Shown here: positions 42,874 through 51,759 of the stretch, piece after piece | Layout: each line of letters starts with the position of its first letter | Position numbering within the stretch: the first letter of the stretch is position 1 | Assembly: GCF_900103605.1 (NCBI RefSeq) | Contig: NZ_FNHY01000005.1 | Coordinates: forward strand, 124,001-188,000 | DNA from: Psychrobacillus sp. OK028 | Lineage (GTDB): Bacteria > Bacillota > Bacilli > Bacillales_A > Planococcaceae | Direction of reading: 5' to 3' | DNA: 64,000 nucleotides | The notes under the pieces: generated by a model | Told to the model about the DNA's origin: nothing | Databases searched by the model: none | What the model saw: only the letters and a program-made list of their open reading frames with translations | Translations under genes and position numbers: made by a program

Positions 42874-44529
42874 ATGACATTATTAGGAAAAATAAATGAT
42901 ATAAGCATTATTTTTGGAGACGACGAAGTACTACAGAACGCAAAAGGAGATATTCCATCAGATGCTGTGATTGGAATTGTTGGTGGAAACGGTGAAGGTA
43001 AATCTTCGTTACTCTCCGTTCTTTCCAATAAAGCAATTCCTGCTAGTGGGAAGGTAGAGTGGATTGGGAATTCCCCCTCAATAAGTTACTTTCAACAGGA
43101 AGATGAGCACTTTAGTCAAACAGAATATGAGCACGATGAATGGACCTACTTCAGTAAATGGACTGTGCCAGAAGGAAGAGAATATGCCCACCTAAGTGGC
43201 GGGGAAAAGATGAAAAGAAGACTGTCTCGTGTATTTGCGGAGAACTCTCAGGTTTTATTGCTAGATGAACCTACTAATCATTTAGATCAAGAAAGCTTAG
43301 CCTTCTTAAAGAAACAGATTCTTTCCTACAATGGCACAATCCTTTTAGTTTCACATGATCGTTACTTCTTAGATGAGGTAGCTGATTATATTTGGGAAGT
43401 TGAAAATAAAAAATTGACGATATACGTTGGAAATTATTCGACGTATAGAGATAAAAAAGCCGAGAAAATCCTAACCCAACAAAGGTTATACGACGCCCAA
43501 CAATCAAAAATACAGCAGGTCGAGAAACAAATTACTGAGTTGAAAAACTGGTCATCAAAAGCTCATGCAGACTCGACTAAGCATGAATTCAACAAAGAGT
43601 ATTACAGGGTTAAAGCGAAAAAAATGGACGTCCAGATACGGTCCAAAAAGAAACGACTAGAATTGGAACTTACCAAAAATACTGTAGAAAAACCAGACGA
43701 AGAAAAAGATGTATCATTTTCCATAGAAGGAAACAAGAAAAAAGGTAAACGTGTCATAGAAGCTAAAAATCTGAGAAAAGAGTTCGGTAAAACAATACTC
43801 TTACAGAACGCTTCTTTCACCATTCAGTCAAAGGAACGTGTGGGATTATTAGGTTCTAACGGTAGCGGAAAATCGACCTTTTTCCGTATGCTTTTAGGGG
43901 AAGAAAGCTTCCAAGGAGACCTTTGGAAATCAGAATCTATGAATATTGGCTATTTACGTCAAACTGTTTTTGACTTACCTGAAGAACAAACGCCATTTGA
44001 ATTTTTTGGACCAACTGATTTTGAGATTAGAGGACTTATCCAAACACTCATGACGAACTTAGGTTTTTCCAAAGAACACTGGTCACGACCTATTTCAACA
44101 ATGAGCATGGGAGAACGAGTGAAGCTGAAGTTAATGGAGTTCATGCTCGACCAAAAGGATGTATTACTGTTAGATGAACCGACTAACCATTTAGATCTTC
44201 CTTCCCGTGAGCAATTAGAAAAGACACTATCTACTTTTCCAGGAACCATTTTACTTGTAACACATGATCGATATTTCCTAGAAAAGTTAACGAACAAATT
44301 GCTTATTTTTGAAGATAAATCGATTCGAAAAGTGGAAATGAACTATAGCGAATGGATGTATAAAAACAATGAATCATTACTTGAAAAAGAACTATTAACA
44401 CTAGAAACAGAACGACAGGCCGTGCTTGGAGAACTTAGTTTTTTAAAGAGTAATGACCCTAGATATAGTAAGTTAGATATACAATTTAATGAATTAACGA
44501 AGAAGATAAATGAATTAAAAAACAAATAA
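42874..44529 (+). CDS. ABC-F ribosome-protection protein (VmlR/Vga-like)
   Basis: About 551 residues, no membrane helices. Two ABC domains: the first has GGNGEGKSS, HLSGGE and VLLLDEPTNHLDQ, the second GSNGSGKST, TMSMGE and VLLLDEPTNHLDL. A long charged linker (about 190-290) is the antibiotic-resistance domain of ABC-F proteins; it reaches the peptidyl-transferase centre and displaces drugs. A short coiled coil closes the C-terminus. The ATG at 42874 has AGAGGAG eight bases upstream. Expression appears gated by the attenuator in its leader. Confidence 0.9.
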   Translation: MTLLGKINDISIIFGDDEVLQNAKGDIPSDAVIGIVGGNGEGKSSLLSVLSNKAIPASGKVEWIGNSPSISYFQQEDEHFSQTEYEHDEWTYFSKWTVPEGREYAHLSGGEKMKRRLSRVFAENSQVLLLDEPTNHLDQESLAFLKKQILSYNGTILLVSHDRYFLDEVADYIWEVENKKLTIYVGNYSTYRDKKAEKILTQQRLYDAQQSKIQQVEKQITELKNWSSKAHADSTKHEFNKEYYRVKAKKMDVQIRSKKKRLELELTKNTVEKPDEEKDVSFSIEGNKKKGKRVIEAKNLRKEFGKTILLQNASFTIQSKERVGLLGSNGSGKSTFFRMLLGEESFQGDLWKSESMNIGYLRQTVFDLPEEQTPFEFFGPTDFEIRGLIQTLMTNLGFSKEHWSRPISTMSMGERVKLKLMEFMLDQKDVLLLDEPTNHLDLPSREQLEKTLSTFPGTILLVTHDRYFLEKLTNKLLIFEDKSIRKVEMNYSEWMYKNNESLLEKELLTLETERQAVLGELSFLKSNDPRYSKLDIQFNELTKKINELKNK

Positions 44530-44534
44530 CCTCG

Positions 44535-44566
44535 AAAGCAGTTCTTCCCCAAGAGCTGCTTTTATT
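44535..44566 (+). terminator. ABC-F terminator
   Basis: AAAGCAGTTCTT and AAGAGCTGCTTT arms around CCCC, then TTATTG. Confidence 0.85.
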
Positions 44567-44645
44567 GTGCGGTCTTCTAAGAATGTAGTTTCCAATCATG
44601 TTGTGTCGATTTCCCGGGAAATATGTCTGGATGTGTGTTCTTTTA

Positions 44646-44674
44646 TTTACTTTCTGTTGAATTGGACATATAAT
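44646..44674 (+). promoter_or_regulatory. Promoter of the DUF4395 gene
   Basis: TTTACT (44646-44651), 17 bases, TATAAT (44669-44674). It sits about 35 bases before the start at 44708 and supports that start over the longer reading. Confidence 0.6.
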
Positions 44675-44707
44675 AAAGTAAATCCAATAAGAAAAGTAGG
44701 TTTTAAA

Positions 44708-45130
44708 ATGAAAACAATTCCCAAACCACTTGTAATGGTCCATCAATGGACAATTGTTTTATCTGTACTCATTGCGTTAATAACTCAATCTGCGTGGACC
44801 TTACTTATCCCGTTAGTCGCAAATTTATCGAGTTTATTAATAGGTTTTCACCCAATACTAATTTTGGCTAAAAGGTTTTTATCTAAACCTGCCAATCAAT
44901 ATATACAAGAAGACTATGTACAACTTAGATTTAATCAGTGGTTGGCAGTAGGCTTTTTACTCGTCGCTAGCATTAGCTTTTTCCTAAGCTGGTTGTTATT
45001 ATTCAATTTCGCAACTATCATGGTCGGCCTAGCTGCATCCATCGCAATAGCAGGATTTTGCATCGGTTGCTTCGTCCGATTCCAATTTCAACAATGGAAC
45101 TATCGCAGAAAAAATTCAGCAGTAAATTAG
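44708..45130 (+). CDS. DUF4395 membrane protein
   Basis: A 140-residue protein with four hydrophobic helices and the DUF4395 pattern: IPKPLVMVHQWTIVL at the start, then AGFCIGCFVRFQFQQW near the end. Related proteins sometimes stand beside thioredoxin-like or rhodanese genes, but no such neighbour is present here. The ATG at 44708 follows AGG and a clear promoter. An upstream extension to 44567 would include the promoter and is rejected. Confidence 0.78.
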   Translation: MKTIPKPLVMVHQWTIVLSVLIALITQSAWTLLIPLVANLSSLLIGFHPILILAKRFLSKPANQYIQEDYVQLRFNQWLAVGFLLVASISFFLSWLLLFNFATIMVGLAASIAIAGFCIGCFVRFQFQQWNYRRKNSAVN

Positions 45131-45133
45131 ATA

Positions 45134-45170
45134 AAACAGCCTTTCCAACAAACAGGAAAGGCTGTTTATT
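45134..45170. terminator. Bidirectional terminator
   Basis: AAACAGCCTTTCC and GGAAAGGCTGTTT are perfect arms with an eight-base loop. It separates the DUF4395 gene and the convergent lipoprotein gene. Confidence 0.88.
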
Positions 45171-45582
45171 TCTCTTCAAATTCGAAGATACTTTTTAAAT
45201 TACTTGTTCCTTCTTCGTCTAATCTCCCATAGGAGTCGCCTTCAATAATCGTAGAAGTTCCGTTAACTTCAAACCAAATATAATACTCCACTAAACGTTC
45301 AGGCATATTAACGTCATCTTCCAGAAAAAGAACTGCTTTAACATCCTCTTTTCTCGCCATTTGTGGCACTACATTTCTTTCCCATTCAATCTGTTCGAAT
45401 GCTTGGCTTAACTGTTCGACTTTATTCAGATCAGCGATAATTATTTCATCTGCATAATTACCATCTTCAGTTACTTTAAAAACGTCTACTCTTGTCAACT
45501 TTTCTATTGTTTCATTTTCTTCCGAACATCCCACTAACAAAACGATGGACAGTATCATAAATAGAACGATTAATTTTTTCAT
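45166..45582 (-). CDS. Small lipoprotein, unknown function
   Basis: A 138-residue protein with a lipoprotein signal: MKKLIVLFMILSIVLLVGC, the cysteine at 19 being the lipid site (LVGC lipobox). The mature part is a small acidic alpha/beta domain that I do not recognise. GGGAGG precedes the start. Its first 71 bases overlap the end of the membrane-protein gene at 45512-46033 in another frame, so the two are likely coupled. Confidence 0.75.
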   Translation of the reverse strand: MKKLIVLFMILSIVLLVGCSEENETIEKLTRVDVFKVTEDGNYADEIIIADLNKVEQLSQAFEQIEWERNVVPQMARKEDVKAVLFLEDDVNMPERLVEYYIWFEVNGTSTIIEGDSYGRLDEEGTSNLKSIFEFEEK

Positions 45583-46033
45583 CTCGTCCTCCCTTTCTAC
45601 TAAAATTAATGCTTATAAAAGCAATAAAGAGTGCAATTAAAAACAATCCAATAAAAAATGGTGAACTCAGATTGTCTATTCCATATTTATCGCCAGCGTA
45701 CTCCCCGTCTCTCGTCGCCTTAATAAATGTTCCATCATCCTTCAGTATAGCAATAGCTTCATCCGTGCTTATCCCTTGGATGGAATAATACTTAGTTCCT
45801 TTCGGATAGGCATTTGAGAAATTACCAGAGTAGGTTCCTTCTCTGTCGGAATACTTCGTTACATGACCAACTTTTTTAACGACCTCATTGACCTGTTCAG
45901 TCGTGATTACATATACGTAGTCATCCCATACGACAAATGCATATGCCCAATCAGCTAATGACTTCAATGGAAATAAAAAAGATGCAGTAAGAACAAAGAC
46001 AATACCAAGTTTAAATATTTTTCTACTATTCAA
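45512..46033 (-). CDS. Two-helix membrane protein, unknown; long 3' overlap with the lipoprotein gene
   Basis: About 173 residues: an N-terminal helix (FKLGIVFVLTASFLFPL), an extracytoplasmic domain of about 100 residues (AYAFVVWDDYVYVITTEQVNEVVKKVGHV and YYSIQGISTDEAIAI), and a second helix (FFIGLFLIALFIAFISI) with a basic tail. I do not recognise the family. I prefer the TTG at 46033, ten bases after AAGGAG; longer readings to 46099 lack a ribosome site. The last 71 bases run into the next gene, which is unusual; a frameshift near the end is possible. Confidence 0.6.
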   Translation of the reverse strand: MNSRKIFKLGIVFVLTASFLFPLKSLADWAYAFVVWDDYVYVITTEQVNEVVKKVGHVTKYSDREGTYSGNFSNAYPKGTKYYSIQGISTDEAIAILKDDGTFIKATRDGEYAGDKYGIDNLSSPFFIGLFLIALFIAFISINFSRKGGRDEKINRSIYDTVHRFVSGMFGRK

Positions 46034-46100
46034 ATAATAAACACTCCTTAAAAACATTGGACGTTCTAGCTCTATTTCTGTTTCATTATAATTGTTCAAT

Positions 46101-46142
46101 AAAAAGGCTGTTTCAAAGTAGAATATTACTTTGAAACAGCCT
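46101..46142 (-). terminator. Strong hairpin between yebC-like and membrane-protein genes
   Basis: Perfect 16-bp arms at 46105-46120 and 46127-46142, with a T-run on the minus strand. It ends the YebC-family gene. Confidence 0.88.
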
Positions 46143-46154
46143 AATTTTCTTTGA

Positions 46155-46871
46155 TTATCCTAAATCCACATTGTGATAAACTTGTTGAACATCTTCTAAA
46201 TCTTCAATTGCATCAATCATTTTTTCGAATTGTGCTTGAGCGTCTGCATCTAATGCAATATCGTTTTGAGCAAGCATTGTTAACTCTGCAACTGTAAAGT
46301 CTGTCACACCTGCAGCTCTTAATGCCTCCTGCACAGCATGGAATTGATCCGGCTCTGCGTAGACAATTACTGCATCTTCCTCTTCTAAAATATCACGAGC
46401 GTCAACGTCTGCCTCCATCAAGATCTCTAGTACATCATCAGCAGTTTTACCTTCTAAACCAATAACTGCAGTTGCATCAAACATATAAGCAACCGAACCA
46501 CTAACACCCATATTACCGCCATTTTTACCAAATGCAGCACGTACATCGGATGCAGTACGGTTTACGTTGTTTGTTAGTGCATCAACGATGACCATAGAAC
46601 CGCTTGGTCCAAACCCTTCGTAGCGAAGCTCATCAAAGCTTTCTTCGGATCCACCTTTTGCTTTTTCAATCGCTTTATCAATAATATGCTTAGGCACACT
46701 GTATGTTTTTGCTCGTTCTAGTACTACTTTTAATGCTTGGTTAGAAGTAGGATCAGGCTCACCTTGTCTTGCAGCAACATATATTTCACGACCAAATTTC
46801 GCATAAATACGACTAGTATTAGCGTCTTTGGAAGCTTTCTTTTCTTTAATATTATTCCACTTACGACCCAT
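46155..46871 (-). CDS. yeeI: YebC/PmpR-family regulator (YeeI type)
   Basis: A 238-residue YebC/TACO1-family protein. [20 protein letters not shown] opens the family domain, followed by [51 protein letters not shown] and an acidic C-terminal domain. The opening matches the B. subtilis YeeI paralogue rather than YrbC. Members act as DNA-binding regulators or as translation factors that help ribosomes at proline stretches; which applies here is unknown. ATG 46871 is preceded by GTGGGA; an upstream start at 46892 is unlikely. Confidence 0.9.
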   Translation of the reverse strand: MGRKWNNIKEKKASKDANTSRIYAKFGREIYVAARQGEPDPTSNQALKVVLERAKTYSVPKHIIDKAIEKAKGGSEESFDELRYEGFGPSGSMVIVDALTNNVNRTASDVRAAFGKNGGNMGVSGSVAYMFDATAVIGLEGKTADDVLEILMEADVDARDILEEEDAVIVYAEPDQFHAVQEALRAAGVTDFTVAELTMLAQNDIALDADAQAQFEKMIDAIEDLEDVQQVYHNVDLG

Positions 46872-46974
46872 AAGTCCCACTCTCTTTCGCATAGCTAAAT
46901 TTTATACTGTAATATTATACATGAAACCCATATAAACTAGCAAAATAAATACATTAACTTCCAGTACAATGCTA

Positions 46975-47400
46975 TTAATTCGGATATAATTCTTGTAGAA
47001 ATGCTATAGATTGGGTAATCATTTCCTTTAGAACATCTACATCTATATCATCGACTTTGTTTATATATACGCATGATTTTCCCGTCGTATATTTTCCGAA
47101 GCGTTTGAGTGTCTCTTCTCGCGTTGTATCACCTGTTGCAAAATACAAACTGATTTTTGCTTTTCTCGGTGAAAAACCTACTAAAGGAGCATCGCCCTCA
47201 TGACCAGAAGCGTATTTATAATGATAACTCCCAAATCCGATAATGCTCGGTCCCCACATTTTAGCTTGATAACCGGACGTCTGCTCAAAAATTTCTAATA
47301 GTTTGTGTGCATCTTCCCGTTTCTTTGGACTATCCACCGCCTCGATAAATTCAATAACATCCACATCTGTCTCTTTTGTCTTCGCTTCGTATTTTGCCAC
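46975..47400 (-). CDS. DUF1801-domain protein
   Basis: A 141-residue protein of the DUF1801 (YdhG-like) family. KWG-type core segments are seen as YQAKMWGPSIIGFGSYHYKYASG, then APLVGFSPRKAKISLYF and KRFGKYTTGKSCVYINKVDDID. Members adopt a small alpha/beta fold; no reaction is known. The start is GTG at 47400 with GGTGG upstream. It stands alone. Confidence 0.85.
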   Translation of the reverse strand: MAKYEAKTKETDVDVIEFIEAVDSPKKREDAHKLLEIFEQTSGYQAKMWGPSIIGFGSYHYKYASGHEGDAPLVGFSPRKAKISLYFATGDTTREETLKRFGKYTTGKSCVYINKVDDIDVDVLKEMITQSIAFLQELYPN

Positions 47401-47446
47401 CTTACCACCCCATCATTACTAATTTTAACAATAGAATACCATACAA

Positions 47447-47484
47447 TAAAAAAAGAGCCTATTCCACTTAAGGAATAATGACTC
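47447..47484 (-). terminator. Terminator of the UPF0316 gene
   Basis: TATTCC and GGAATA around ACTTAA, extended by GAG/CTC. On the minus strand TTTTTTTATTG follows. Confidence 0.75.
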
Positions 47485-47491
47485 ACAATTT

Positions 47492-48004
47492 TTATTCAGT
47501 TAATTTCACAAGGAACCCACCATTAAATCTAGTGGGTTCATATGAAATGATAAATGCCTTTGGTGATATTGACATTATATAGTTTTTTAACTTTTGTTCG
47601 TTTTTTCTTTTTGCTAAAACCTTCATACAAAGTCTCTTCCCACCCATGCCGTCAGCAACCCAGGATGTTACTCCATAACCTTTGGATCTTATCCTACTAG
47701 CAAGTTCAATTTCTATGGAATCAACAATAACCTCAAATACTACATACCCTAAAGCAAGTCTGTTTTCAATAATACTGCCAAGATATACACCAAGACCCCA
47801 CCCAATACAATAAGCAATAATATTTAATGGCTTATCTAAATTATCTAGAACCATCGTTAAACCCATCAAATAAACAAATACCTCTGCCATTGATAAAAAT
47901 GAAGCTATTACCCTATAACCCTTTATAACTAAAATTAATCTCAACGTAGTAAGAGTCATATAAGTTACATTAATAACAATAATGAGCAGTACAATTGAAT
48001 CCAC
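47492..48004 (-). CDS. UPF0316 (YebE-like) membrane protein
   Basis: A 170-residue protein with three N-terminal helices (3-25, 35-55, 60-80) and a soluble DUF2179/DUF5698-like C-terminus (LASRIRSKGYGVTSWVADGMGGKRLCMKVLAKRK). This two-part design matches UPF0316/YebE proteins, whose function is unknown. The start is GTG at 48004 with a weak ribosome site. It follows the hydrolase gene at 48035 by 30 bases and may be on the same transcript. Confidence 0.85.
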   Translation of the reverse strand: MDSIVLLIIVINVTYMTLTTLRLILVIKGYRVIASFLSMAEVFVYLMGLTMVLDNLDKPLNIIAYCIGWGLGVYLGSIIENRLALGYVVFEVIVDSIEIELASRIRSKGYGVTSWVADGMGGKRLCMKVLAKRKNEQKLKNYIMSISPKAFIISYEPTRFNGGFLVKLTE

Positions 48005-48034
48005 ATTTTTTCCAGCTTTCTTTAAATGTATTCA

Positions 48035-50080
48035 TTACACAAAATCACGTTCCACCTCGAATGTTTTAAGCTCGTCATAAATAGCTTTTTCTCCCTCATA
48101 AGCTATTAAGTGATTTGTAATATAAAACTTATTCTTATCAGCCTTCATCGTACTTGTTGATTCCAGGCGGGTTTGCCATTCTTCTCTACCCACATTTAGT
48201 TTCCAATCACATTGAATAAACGCAGATAAGGGATCCCCTTCGACAATTTTATAAACATTACGATTTTCACTTCCGTATTCAAGGCCATTGTATGGAAGTC
48301 GTCGACAGCCTTCATCAGAAAAATCATCTAATATCCACTCATTCGTAATCGTATTATGTCTAATTTCTCTCGTCCTGCTTGATTCTCTTAAGATTTCACG
48401 TTCCATTACTTCTGCAGTTTCAGGTTGTTCAAAAGGAATTATATCTTGTATGTCATTTGGTTTACTATACACAGGTAAAATAAGTTTTGAGTCTTCATCT
48501 TTAATTACTTCAATCGTAGCCTCTTCAGCAGACGGCCATACATGTGGCCAACTAGTTGGAGAAAGGGACACTTGAAGCTTATGTCCAACAGGCAACTTAT
48601 AACCTATTGCATCCAACTCAATCGTTACCGTAAACGCTTCGTTAGTGGGTACATCTTCTGGAAACTCATGGCTATTTCGGTGAGTTAAGTTTAACTGACC
48701 CCAGGTGATCAATTTAGAAGTTCCTTCAGGTGAAAGATCACTTAGGCGCACAGCAATATTTGCTTGTTTTTTATCACATTTTAGTTTAACTTGAACCTTC
48801 GGAAATCCTAAAATGGAAAGTTCATTTGTCAGTTCAACGCTTGTAAATGTTGTAGATAATCCATTTTCTATACTTTGGTCCGATGCCATATCTCCCTCCT
48901 GACCAAATGGACAAAAGACTCCCGCATACAGACCATGCTGTTGTTGTGTTTTTAACAGTTCTACTCCGGTATTTGGTGTTTCAACTAAATGCTGATTTCC
49001 AAAATAATAGGTTTGGTTCGTAACATTTTCAGTTGTCCATCCGTCTTCCGTAATCCACTCACCTGGTCTAACGAAATAATCCGTTTCTGGAGGTACAGCG
49101 TCTTGCATATATATGCGGAATGCAGGCTCATCCATAATGCCAGTTTCTTCTTCCTTCAACCATTGATCCCACCACCGGATACATTCTTGTAAAAATCCAA
49201 TTTGCGGACCTGGAACTGCTACTTCCGGATATTCATGTGCCCATGGTCCGATTAATCCTTTTTTAGGACCTTTTAAATTTTGCATTAAACGGAAAACTGC
49301 ATTTGTATATCCATCTGCCCAACCGCCAACTGCATATACAGGAATTTTAATATCATCATAATTTTCACATACAGAACCATGTTGCCAAAATTCATCTCTA
49401 CGTTGATGGCGCATCCATTCTTCCACAAACGGTGGTGTTTTATGAAGACGTTCTAACCAATTTTCTCTCCAACTATCTCCTACATGTTTAGGATCTGCAG
49501 GCCGAGCATTGTATACTAACATTGTTGAAGCCCACCAGAGCATGTCCGATGCAAGTAACGCCCCGCCTTTGTAGTGAACATCATCTGCATATCGGTCGTC
49601 CGTTGAACATAGAGTAATGATTGTTTTCAATGCTCTGTGTTGCCTTGCAGCTACTTGGAGTCCATTAAATCCACCCCATGATTTCCCAATCATACCTACA
49701 GAACCTGTAGACCATTCTTGCTTTTCAAGCCAATCCAAAATTTCCAATGCATCGTCTTGCTCTTGCTTTAAATATTCATCGTATAATATTCCTTCCGAAT
49801 CTCCTGTTCCGCGCATATCCACTCGAACACAGGCATAACCATGTCCCGCGAAATATGGATGTCTAAGGGAGTCACGGAGTGCAGTGAACTCATTTTTTCG
49901 ATATGGTAAATACTCTAAAATAACTGGCACTGGCTGTTGCTCGGCTCCTTTAGGTATCCATAACTTAGCAGATAAACGGGTTCCATCAGACATGGGTATC
50001 CAAATATGATCTGTAACTTCTACTTCAAAAGGAAAGTCTTTCTTTATCGATCTTGTACTTTCTCTAACATTAAAAACCAT
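48035..50080 (-). CDS. CocE/NonD-family hydrolase (S15 X-Pro peptidase-like)
   Basis: A 681-residue enzyme. The alpha/beta hydrolase part has RVDMRGTGDSEG, the nucleophile Ser134 in GKSWGG, Asp256 in GGWADGY and His282 in GPWAHEYPE. The C-terminal jelly-roll (about 400-620) is typical of S15/CocE proteins. Known relatives hydrolyse cocaine, glutaryl-7-ACA or prolyl peptides. There is no signal peptide, so it is cytoplasmic. The start overlaps the stop of the BCCT gene (TAATG), so a substrate imported by that transporter, perhaps an ester or amide of a quaternary amine, is a reasonable inference. Confidence 0.88.
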   Translation of the reverse strand: MVFNVRESTRSIKKDFPFEVEVTDHIWIPMSDGTRLSAKLWIPKGAEQQPVPVILEYLPYRKNEFTALRDSLRHPYFAGHGYACVRVDMRGTGDSEGILYDEYLKQEQDDALEILDWLEKQEWSTGSVGMIGKSWGGFNGLQVAARQHRALKTIITLCSTDDRYADDVHYKGGALLASDMLWWASTMLVYNARPADPKHVGDSWRENWLERLHKTPPFVEEWMRHQRRDEFWQHGSVCENYDDIKIPVYAVGGWADGYTNAVFRLMQNLKGPKKGLIGPWAHEYPEVAVPGPQIGFLQECIRWWDQWLKEEETGIMDEPAFRIYMQDAVPPETDYFVRPGEWITEDGWTTENVTNQTYYFGNQHLVETPNTGVELLKTQQQHGLYAGVFCPFGQEGDMASDQSIENGLSTTFTSVELTNELSILGFPKVQVKLKCDKKQANIAVRLSDLSPEGTSKLITWGQLNLTHRNSHEFPEDVPTNEAFTVTIELDAIGYKLPVGHKLQVSLSPTSWPHVWPSAEEATIEVIKDEDSKLILPVYSKPNDIQDIIPFEQPETAEVMEREILRESSRTREIRHNTITNEWILDDFSDEGCRRLPYNGLEYGSENRNVYKIVEGDPLSAFIQCDWKLNVGREEWQTRLESTSTMKADKNKFYITNHLIAYEGEKAIYDELKTFEVERDFV

Positions 50081-51624
50081 TATTTTTCTTCCTCCTTCAC
50101 GTATTGAACAACTTCATTCGGAAAATCTGTTTTAAGCCAACGTATTAGAGAAGTTACAAGCAATACATAAATGATAATTACTGGGACCGAAACAATAACG
50201 GAAGACGTTTGGATAACCTTTAATCCACCAATTAATAAAAGTGCAACCGAAATAGAAGCTAAAATTGCCCCCCATAACATCCGATGCCATCGGGCTGGTT
50301 CCTGTGTTCCCTCTAACTTTTTAGTTGCAATAGCAGATAAAATATAAGTAGCGGAGTCCAATGAAGTAGCTAGGAAAATAAATCCAAGAACTATAAAGAA
50401 CGGTAAAACTAACTCACTAAAAGGTAATGTTTTTAGGATTGCCACTACCGCAGCAGGTCCTCCATCATTATTTAAAATATCTACTACATTCAATTTGTTA
50501 GTCAATTGAAGGTCCATCGTATATCCACCGAATACCCCAAAATAAATCCAACTTCCTAAAGAGCCCCATAACAAAATATGTGTTATTAGTTCACGAATTG
50601 TACGGCCTCTCGAAATTCTTGCTACGAAAAGTCCCATAAACGGTGCAGTAGCTGCAAACCAAGCCCAATAAAATACTGTCCAGGCTTGCGGGAACCCGCT
50701 TTTATCAATTGGATCTGTATAAAAACTCATCATCGCAAAGTTTTGTGCCATGATCCCGAAGCTATTTGTAAAATAAGAAAGAATAAATAGGGTTGGACCC
50801 GCAATTAATACAAAGACAGCAAGTGCCAGTGCCATATACACATTCCAATCACTCAATTTACGAATACCTTTATATAATCCCATATAAGCACTTGCACAAT
50901 AGATAATCGTCCAAATGACGATAATTACTATGCTCAGCTTCATGGATTGTCCTACACCAAACACTTCGCCAATTACATTAGATACCATTGGTACACCTAA
51001 GCCAAGAGAAGTTCCAAGCCCACCAACTAAACTCCAGATAACCAAGATATCGATTACTTGACCAATAAAACCATCTGCATGCTTACCTAGAATTCCACGA
51101 CATGCAGTGCTTATTTTTAGAGAATGATTCTTTTTAACAAAAAATGAATAGGCGATAGTTACTGTCGGCATTGCATACAGGCACCATGCTGAAATCCCCC
51201 AGTGAAACATACCATACGCAACTGCCCAATTTGCTGCCTCATTACTTTGTGGCTCTATACCAAATGGTGGTCCAATATAATAGTAAATAGGCTCCATCAT
51301 AGACCAAAACATTATACTTGTGCCCATCCCCGCACAAAAGAGCATAGCTCCCCAGCTGAAAGTCGAAAACTCAGGTTTTTCTTCTCCTAATCTCACTTTT
51401 CCATATTTACTAAAAACAAGCCATATTAACATTACAAACAGACCAAAAGTTAGGAATTGAAAAGCCCAATCTAGTTGCCGAGTAATACCAGTCAAGATAC
51501 TATTCATAAATGGTTCTGCCGATTCTCTAAACACAACTAATGTTACTGTTGCTATTGCAATAACAATAAGTGATGCCCAAAAAACCAATGAATCAATCTT
51601 AACTTTCCCCATTTCTTTCTCCAT
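50080..51624 (-). CDS. BCCT-family transporter
   Basis: A 514-residue transporter of the betaine/choline/carnitine family with 12 helices. It contains FCAGMGTSIMFWSMMEPIYYY, then AWTVFYWAWFAATAPFMGLFVARISRGRTIREL, the family signature. It imports compounds with a quaternary ammonium or similar group. The usual long osmosensing C-terminal tail of BetP is absent, so it is probably a catabolic or substrate-specific carrier. AAGGGG precedes the start. It is cotranscribed with the CocE-type hydrolase and divergent from the TetR gene. Confidence 0.92.
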   Translation of the reverse strand: MEKEMGKVKIDSLVFWASLIVIAIATVTLVVFRESAEPFMNSILTGITRQLDWAFQFLTFGLFVMLIWLVFSKYGKVRLGEEKPEFSTFSWGAMLFCAGMGTSIMFWSMMEPIYYYIGPPFGIEPQSNEAANWAVAYGMFHWGISAWCLYAMPTVTIAYSFFVKKNHSLKISTACRGILGKHADGFIGQVIDILVIWSLVGGLGTSLGLGVPMVSNVIGEVFGVGQSMKLSIVIIVIWTIIYCASAYMGLYKGIRKLSDWNVYMALALAVFVLIAGPTLFILSYFTNSFGIMAQNFAMMSFYTDPIDKSGFPQAWTVFYWAWFAATAPFMGLFVARISRGRTIRELITHILLWGSLGSWIYFGVFGGYTMDLQLTNKLNVVDILNNDGGPAAVVAILKTLPFSELVLPFFIVLGFIFLATSLDSATYILSAIATKKLEGTQEPARWHRMLWGAILASISVALLLIGGLKVIQTSSVIVSVPVIIIYVLLVTSLIRWLKTDFPNEVVQYVKEEEK

Positions 51625-51652
51625 ACTATTTCCCCTTTTCTAACCACGATTA

Positions 51653-51674
51653 AAAAATAATCATGATTATTTTT
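51653..51674. promoter_or_regulatory. 22-bp perfect palindrome, likely TetR operator
   Basis: A perfect palindrome centred at 51663/51664 with inner core ATAATCATGATTAT lies between the BCCT start (51624) and the TetR start (51760). An extended -10 (TGGTATAAT, ending 51705) for tetR is nearby. Confidence 0.7.
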
Positions 51675-51759
51675 AGAATACTTCGACATTGTATCATGGT
51701 ATAATTAATGCAGCAATATATTTTCTGAAAATTATTTTATTTAAGTTAGGTGATATGAT

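Noticed and set aside
44567-44707. N-terminal extension of the DUF4395 protein
   Set aside because: The segment contains the promoter at 44646-44674; the family length fits the start at 44708.
45512-46099. Full-length start at 46099 for the membrane protein
   Set aside because: No ribosome site there; the TTG at 46033 has AAGGAG and leaves room for a promoter after the terminator at 46101-46142.
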